Assembly: GCA_032622095.1 (NCBI GenBank)
Contig: CP136069.1
Coordinates: 106,670,278-106,734,277 of the forward strand
Origin: Siphonodentalium dalli
Taxonomy: Eukaryota; Mollusca; Scaphopoda; Gadilida; Siphonodentaliidae
Length of the DNA: 64,000 nt
Reading direction: 5' to 3'
Numbering within the stretch: the stretch's first letter is position 1; the number at the start of each line of letters is the position of its first letter. Of the stretch, positions 55,904 to 64,000 are shown piece after piece. The position numbers were made by a program, and so were the translations under genes. The notes beneath the pieces were generated by a model. It was not told the DNA's origin. It saw only the letters and a program-made list of their open reading frames with translations, and did no database searches.

Positions 55904-58900
55904 AGTATCCCCGCCACATACATATAGGTATCCGCACCACACACATATAGGTATCCCCACCACACACATCTATAGGTATCACCTCCACATACATATAGAG
56001 GTATCCCCAACACATACATATATAGGTATCCCCACCACATACATATATAGGTATCCCCACCACATACATATATAGTTATCCCCGCCACACATATATATAG
56101 GTATCCCCACCACACACATATATAGGTATCCCCACCACATACATATATAGGTATCACCATCACACACATATATAGGTATCCCCACCACATACATATATTG
56201 GTATCCCACCACATACAACTATAGGTATCCACACCGCACACATATAAAGGTATCCCCATCACATACATATAAAGGTATCCCCACCACATACATATATAGG
56301 TATCCCCACCACATACATCTATATGTATCCCCACCACACACATATATAGGTATCCCCACCACATACATCTATATGTATCCCCACCACACACATATATAGG
56401 TATCCCCACCACATACATATATAGGTATCCCCACCACATACATCTATATGTATCCCCACCACATACATATATAGGTATCCCCACCACATACATCTATAGG
56501 TATCCCCACCACACACATATATAGGTATCCCCACCACATACATATATAGGTATCCCCACCACATACATATATAGGTATCCCCACCACATACATATATAGG
56601 TATCCCCACCACATACATCTATAGGTATCCCCACCACACACATCTATATGTATCACCACCACACACATCTATAGGTATCCCCACCAAACACATATATAGG
56701 TATCCCCACCATACACATCAATATGTATCACCGCCACACACATATATAGGTATCCCCACCTCATACATCTATAGGTATCCCCACCATACACATCTATAGG
56801 TATCCCCACCATACACATCTATATGTATAACCGCCACACTCATATATAGGTATCCCCACCACATACATCTATAGGTATCATCACCACATACATATATAGG
56901 TATCCCCACCACATAAATATATAGGTATCCCCACCACACACATCTATATGTATCACCACCACATACATATGTAGGTATCCCCACCACACACATATATAGG
57001 TATCCCACCACATACATATATAGGTATCCCCACCACACACATATAGGTATCCTCACCACACACATATATAGGTATCCTCACCACACACATATATAGGTAT
57101 CCCCGCCACATACATCTATAGGTATAACCACCACATACATCTATAGTTATCACCACCACATACATCTATCGGTATCCACACCACATACATCTATATGTAT
57201 CCCCACCACATACATCTATATGTATCCCCGCCACACACATCTATAGGTATCCTCACCACACACATATATAGGTATCCCCACCACATACATCTATAGGTAT
57301 CCCCACCACACACATATAGGTATCCCCGCCACACACATCTATAGGTATCACCTCCACATACATCTACAGGTATCACCACAACATACATCTATAGGTATCC
57401 ACACCACATACATCTATAGGTATCCCCACCACACACATATATAGGTATCACCACCACATACATATATAGGTATCACCGCCAAACACATAGGTATCCCCAC
57501 CATACACATATATAGGTATCCCCACCACATACATCTATAGGTATCACCACCACACACATCTATAGGTATCCCCACCACACACATATATAGGTATCACCAC
57601 CACGTACATATATAGGTATCCCCGCCACACACATATATAGGTATCCCCACCACACACATATATATAGGTATCCCCGCCACACACATATATAGGTATCCCA
57701 CCACATACATATATAGGTATCACCACCACATACATATATAGGTATCCTCACCACACACATCTATAGGTATCCCCACAACACACATATATAGGTATCCCCA
57801 CCACACACATCTATAGGTATCCCCACCACATACATATATAGGTATCCCCACCACATACATATACAGGTATCCCCACCACATACATATATAGGTATCCCCA
57901 CCACATACATATATAGGTATCCCCACCACATACATATATAGGTATCCCCACCACATACATTTATAGGTATCCCCACCACACACATCTATATGTATCACCA
58001 CCACACACATCTATAGGTATCCCCACCAAACACATATATAGGTATCCCCACCATACTCATCAATATGTATCACCGCCACACACATATATAGGTATCCCCA
58101 CCTCATACATCTATAGGTATCCCCACCATACACATCTATATGTATAACCGCCACACTCATATATAGGTATCCCCACCACATACACCACATACCACCACAT
58201 ACATATATAGGTATCCCCACCACATAAATATATAGGTATCCCCACCACACACATCTATATGTATCACCACCACATACATATGTAGGTATCCCCACCACAC
58301 ACATATATAGGTATCCCACCACATACCTATATAGGTATCCCCACCACACACATATAGGTATCCTCACCACACACATATATAGGTATCCTCACCACATACA
58401 TCTATAGGTATCACCACCACACACATATATAGGTATCACCACCACGTACATATATAGGTATCCCCACCACACACATATATATAGGTATCCCCGCCACACA
58501 CATATATAGGTATCCCCACCACATACATATATAGGTATCACCACCACATACATATATAGGTATCCTCACCACACACATCTATTGGTATCCCCACCACACA
58601 CATATATAGGTATCCCCACCACACACATCTATAGGTATCCCCACCACATAAATATATAGGTATCCCCACCACATACATATATAGGTATCCCCACCACATA
58701 CATATATAGGTATCCCCACCACATACATATATAGGTATCCCCACCACATACATATATAGGTATACCCACCACATACAACTATAGGTATCCCCACCACACA
58801 CATCTATATGTATCACCACCACACACATCTATAGGTATCCCCACCAAACACATATAAAGGTATCCCCACCATACACATCAATATGTATCACCGCCACACA

Positions 58901-61900
58901 CATATATAGGTATCCCCACCTCATACATATGTAGGTATCCCCACCACACACATATATAGGTATCCCCACCACACACATCTATAGGTATCCCCACCACATA
59001 CATATATAGGTATCCCCACCACATACATATACAGGTATCCCCACCACATACATATATAGGTATCCCCACCACATACATATATAGGTATCCCCACCACATA
59101 CATATATAGGTATCCCCACCACATACATATATAGGTATCCCCACCACACACATCTATATGTATCACCACCACACACATCTATAGGTATCCCCACCAAACA
59201 CATATATAGGTATCCCCACCATACTCATCAATATGTATCACCGCCACACACATATATAGGTATCCCCACCTCATACATCTATAGGTATCCCCACCATACA
59301 CATCTATATGTATAACCGCCACACTCATATATAGGTATCCCCACCACATACATCTATAGGTATTACCACCACATACATATATAGGTATCCCCACCACATA
59401 AATATATAGGTATCCCCACCACACACATCTATATGTATCACCACCACATACATATGTAGGTATCCCACCACACACATATATAGGTATCCCACCACATACC
59501 TATATAGGTATCCCCACCACACACATATAGGTATCCTCACCACACACATATATAGGTATCCTCACCACACACATCTATAGGTATCCCCACCACACACATA
59601 TATAGGTATCACCACCACGTTCATATATAGGTATCCCCACCACATACATATATAAGTATTCCCGCCACATACATATATAGGTATCCCCACCACATACATA
59701 TATAGGTATCCCCACCACACACATATATAGGTATCCCCACCACACACATCTATAGGTATCCCCACCACATACATATATAGGTATCCCCACCACATACATA
59801 TATAAGTATTCCCGCCACATACATATATAGGTAACCCCACCACATACATATATAGGTATCCCCACCACACACATATATAGGTATCCCTACCACACACATA
59901 TATAGGTAGCCCCACCACACACATATATAGGTATCCCCACCACATACATATATAGGTCTCCCCACCACATACATCTATAGTATCCCCACCACACACATCT
60001 ATATGTATCCCCACCACACACATATATAGGTATCACCACCACATACATATATAGGTATCCCCGCCACACACATATATAGGTATTCCCGCCACATACATGT
60101 ATAGGTATCCTCACCACACACATCTATAGGTATCCCCACCACATACATATATAGGTATCACCACCACATACATATATAGGTATCCCCACCACACACATAT
60201 ATAGGTATCCCCGCCAGATACATATATAGGTGTCACCACCATACACATATATAGGTCTCCCCACCACATACATCTTTAGGTATCCCAACCACACACATCT
60301 ATATGTATCCCAACCACACGCATCTATAGGTATCCCCACCACACACATATATAGGTATCCCCACCATACACATCTATAGGTATCCCCGCCACACACATCT
60401 ATAGGTATCCCCACCACATACATATATAGGTATCCCCACCACACATATATAGGTATCCCCACCAAATACATATATAGGTATCACCACCACACACATATAA
60501 GTATCCCCGCAACATACATATAGGTATCCCCACCACACACATATATGTATCCCCACCACACACATCTATAGGTATCACCACCACATACATATAGAGGTAT
60601 CCCCAACACATACATATATAGGTATACCCACCACATACATATATAGGTATCCCCACCACATACATATATAGTTATTCCCGCCAGACACATATATAGGTAT
60701 CCCCAGCACACACATATATAGGTATCCCCACCACATACATATATATGTATCACCATCACACACATATATAGGTATCCCCACCACATACATATATTGGTAT
60801 CCCACCACATACATCTATAGGTATCCCCACCGCACACATATATAGGTATCCCCATCACATACATATATAGGTATCCCCACCACATACATATATAGGTATC
60901 CCCACCACATACATCTATATGTATCCCCACCACACACATATATAGGTATCCCCACCACATACATCTATAGGTATCCCCACCACACATATATACAGGTATC
61001 CCCACCACATACATATATAGGTATCCCCACCACATACATCTATATGTATCCCCACCACATACATATATAGGTATCCCCACCACATACATATATAGGTATC
61101 CCCACCACATACATATATAGGTATCCCCACCACATACATATATAGGTATCCCCACCACATACATCTATAGGTATCCCCACCACACACATCTATATGTATC
61201 ACCACCACACACATCTATAGGTATCCCCACCACACACATATATAGGTATCCCCACCATATACATATATAGGTATCCCCACCACATACATCTATATGTATC
61301 CCCACCACATACATATATTGGTATCCCCACCACATACATATATAGGTATCCCCACCACATACATATATAGGTATCCCCACCACACACATTTATATGTATC
61401 ACCACCACATACATATGTAGGTATCCCCACCACACACATATATAGGTATCCCACCACATACATATATAGGTATCCCCACCACACACATATAGGTATCCTC
61501 ACCACACACATATATAGGTATCCTCACCACACACATATATAGGTATAACCACCACATACATCTATAGTTATCACCACCACATACATATATCGGTATCCAC
61601 ACCACATACATCTATAGGTATCCCCACCACATACATCTATATGTATCCCCGCCACACACATCTATAGGTATCCTCACCACACACATATATAGGTATCCCC
61701 ACCACATACATCTATAGGTATCCCCACCACACACATATAGGTATCCCCGCCACACACATCTATAGGTATCACCTCCACATACATCTATAGGTATCACCAC
61801 AACATACATCTATAGGTATCCCCACCACATACATCTATAGGTATCCCCACCACACACATATATAGGTATCACCACCACATACATGTATAGGTATCACCGC

Positions 61901-64000
61901 CAAACACATATATAGGTATTCCCGCCACATACATATATAGGTATCCTCACCACACACATCTATATGTATCCCCACCACACACATATATAGGTATCCCCAC
62001 CACACACATCTATAGGTATCCCCACCACATACATCTATAGGTATCACCACCACACACATATATAGGTATCCCCGCCACACACATATATAGGTATCACCGC
62101 CACGTACATATATAGGTATCCCCGCCACACACATATATAGGTATCCCCACCACACACATATATATAGGTATCCCCGCCACACACATATATAGGTATCCCC
62201 ACCACATACATATATAGGTATCACCACCACATACATATATAGGTATCCTCACCACACACATCTATAGGTATCCCCACCACACACATATATAGGTATCCCC
62301 ACCACACACATCTATAGGTATCCCCACCACATACATATATAGGTATCCCCACCACATACATATATAGGTATCCCCACCACACACATATATAGGTATCCCC
62401 ACCAGACACATATAAAGGTATCCCCACCACACACATATATAGGTATCCCCACCACACACATATAAAGGTATCCCCACCACACACATATATAGGTATCCCC
62501 ACCACATACATATATAGGTCTCCCCACCACATACATCTATAGGTATCCCCACCACACACATCTATATGTATCCCCACCACACACATATATAGGTATCACC
62601 ACCACATACATATATAGGTATCCCCGCCACACACATATATAGGTATTCCCGCCACATACATATATAGGTATCCTCACCACACACATCTATAGGCATCCCC
62701 ACCACATACATATATAGGTATCACCACCACATACATATATAGGTATCCCCACCACACAAATATATAGGTATCCCCGCCACATACATATATAGGTATCATC
62801 ACCATACACATATATAGGTCTCCCCACCACATACATCTATATGTATCCCAACCACACGCATCTATAGGTATCCCCACCACACACATATATAGGTATCCCC
62901 ACCATACACATCTATAGGTATCCCCGCCACACACATCTATAGGTATCCCCACCACATACATATATAGGTATCCCCACCACACATATATAGGTATCCCCAC
63001 CAAATACATATATAGGTATCATCACCACACACATATAAGTATCCCCGCCACATACATATAGGTATCCCCACCACACACATATAGGTATCCCCACCACACA
63101 CATATATAGGTATCACCACCACATACATATAGAGGTATCCCCAACACATACATATATAGGTATCCCTACCACATACATATATAGGTATCCCCACCACATA
63201 CATATATAGTTATTCCCGCCACACACATATATAGGTATCCCCAGCACACACATATATAGGTATCCCCACTACATACATCTATATGTATCCCCGCCACACA
63301 CATCTATAGGTATCCTCACCACACACATATATAGGTATCCCCACCACATACATCTATAGGTATCCCCACCACCCACATATAGGTATCCCCGCCACACACA
63401 TCTATAGGTATCACCACCACATACATCTATAGGTATCACCACCACACACATATATAGGTATCACCACCACATACATATATAGGTATCACCGCCAAACACA
63501 TATATAGGTATTCCCGCCACATACATATATAGGTATCCTCACCACACACATCTATATGTATCACCACCACACACATATATAGGTATCCCCACCACACACA
63601 TCTATAGGTATCCCCACCACATACATCTATAGGTATCACCACCACACACATCTATATGTATCCCCACCACACACATATATAGGTATCACCACCACGTACA
63701 TATATAGGTATCCCCGCCACACACATATATAGGTATCCCCACCACACACATATATATAGGTATCCCCGCCACACACATATATAGGTATCGCCATCACATA
63801 CATATATAGGTATCACCACCACATACATATATAGGTATCCTCACCACATACATCTATAGGTATCCCCACCACACACATATATAGGTATCCCCACCACACA
63901 CATCTATAGGTATCCCCACCACATACATATATAGGTATCCCCACCACATACATATATAAGTATCCCCGCCACATACATATATAGGTATCCCCACCACATA
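55904..64000. repeat. 25-bp satellite array, right edge block
   Basis: About 324 units running off the right edge. To about 61.3 kb it follows 17.91-23.3 kb at an offset of 37,994-37,995. It then switches to matches with about 24.1 kb (offset 37,271), then about 26.8 kb (34,788), then 28.1-29.2 kb (34,760). No gene is seen. Confidence 0.96.

Larger units (their letters stand above)
51250..64000. repeat. Second copy of the 8.75-29.2 kb segment
   Basis: About 8.75-12.98 kb matches 51.25-55.47 kb (offset 42,493) and 17.48-23.3 kb matches 55.47-61.3 kb (offset 37,994). Beyond that, matches continue as a mosaic with about 3.2 kb missing, consistent with loss inside the 2,533-bp duplication region. 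This is a segmental duplication more than 10 kb long, older than the L2 insertion or separated from it by allelic variation. Confidence 0.8.

Overview
This window is eukaryotic, repeat-dominated DNA. I see no cellular protein gene, rRNA, tRNA or CRISPR. About 52.8 kb (roughly 82%) is one 25-bp satellite, about 2,100 units, running as a continuous sea. The other sequences are embedded in it. The truncated LINE-type retrotransposon tails with an (ATCT)n 3' end and the TIR-bearing elements suggest a metazoan, most likely an invertebrate; the species cannot be told.

Layout. 1-620 is the 25-bp satellite. 621-3406 is an island: a short left flank, about 25 copies of an 88-bp tandem repeat (734-2919), an unrecognised stretch (2920-3270), and a near-perfect 136-bp palindrome (3271-3406). 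3407-9560 is satellite. 9561-10340 is a 780-bp 5'-truncated LINE fragment (copy L1). 10341-12630 is satellite. 12631-17909 is LINE copy L2, split by a 4,495-bp insertion (12983-17477) made of four identical-length 452-bp TIR elements (E) alternating with three ~895-bp spacers (S). 17910-47809 is satellite with nested segmental duplications. L3, L4 and L5 lie at 47810-48589, 52054-52833 and 55124-55903, with satellite between and after them to 64000.

How it fits together. The LINE fragment inserted once into the satellite. All five copies share both ends and the same internal stop codon, and they spread by duplication of satellite blocks (periods 3,070 and 4,244 bp, plus a larger copy of about 8.75-29 kb onto 51.2-64 kb). 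Later, one copy (L2) received the E-S-E-S-E-S-E insertion. Its duplicate L5 keeps the empty site, so the 4-bp target duplication (TCGA) can be read directly, and offsets across the two copies agree to the base (4,495 + 4 = 4,499). Two LINE-free satellite blocks near 4.15 and 5.35 kb look like relatives of the pre-LINE site.

The many long open frames on the minus strand come from the 25-mer, which has no stop codon on that strand and whose period is not a multiple of three. They are not treated as genes.
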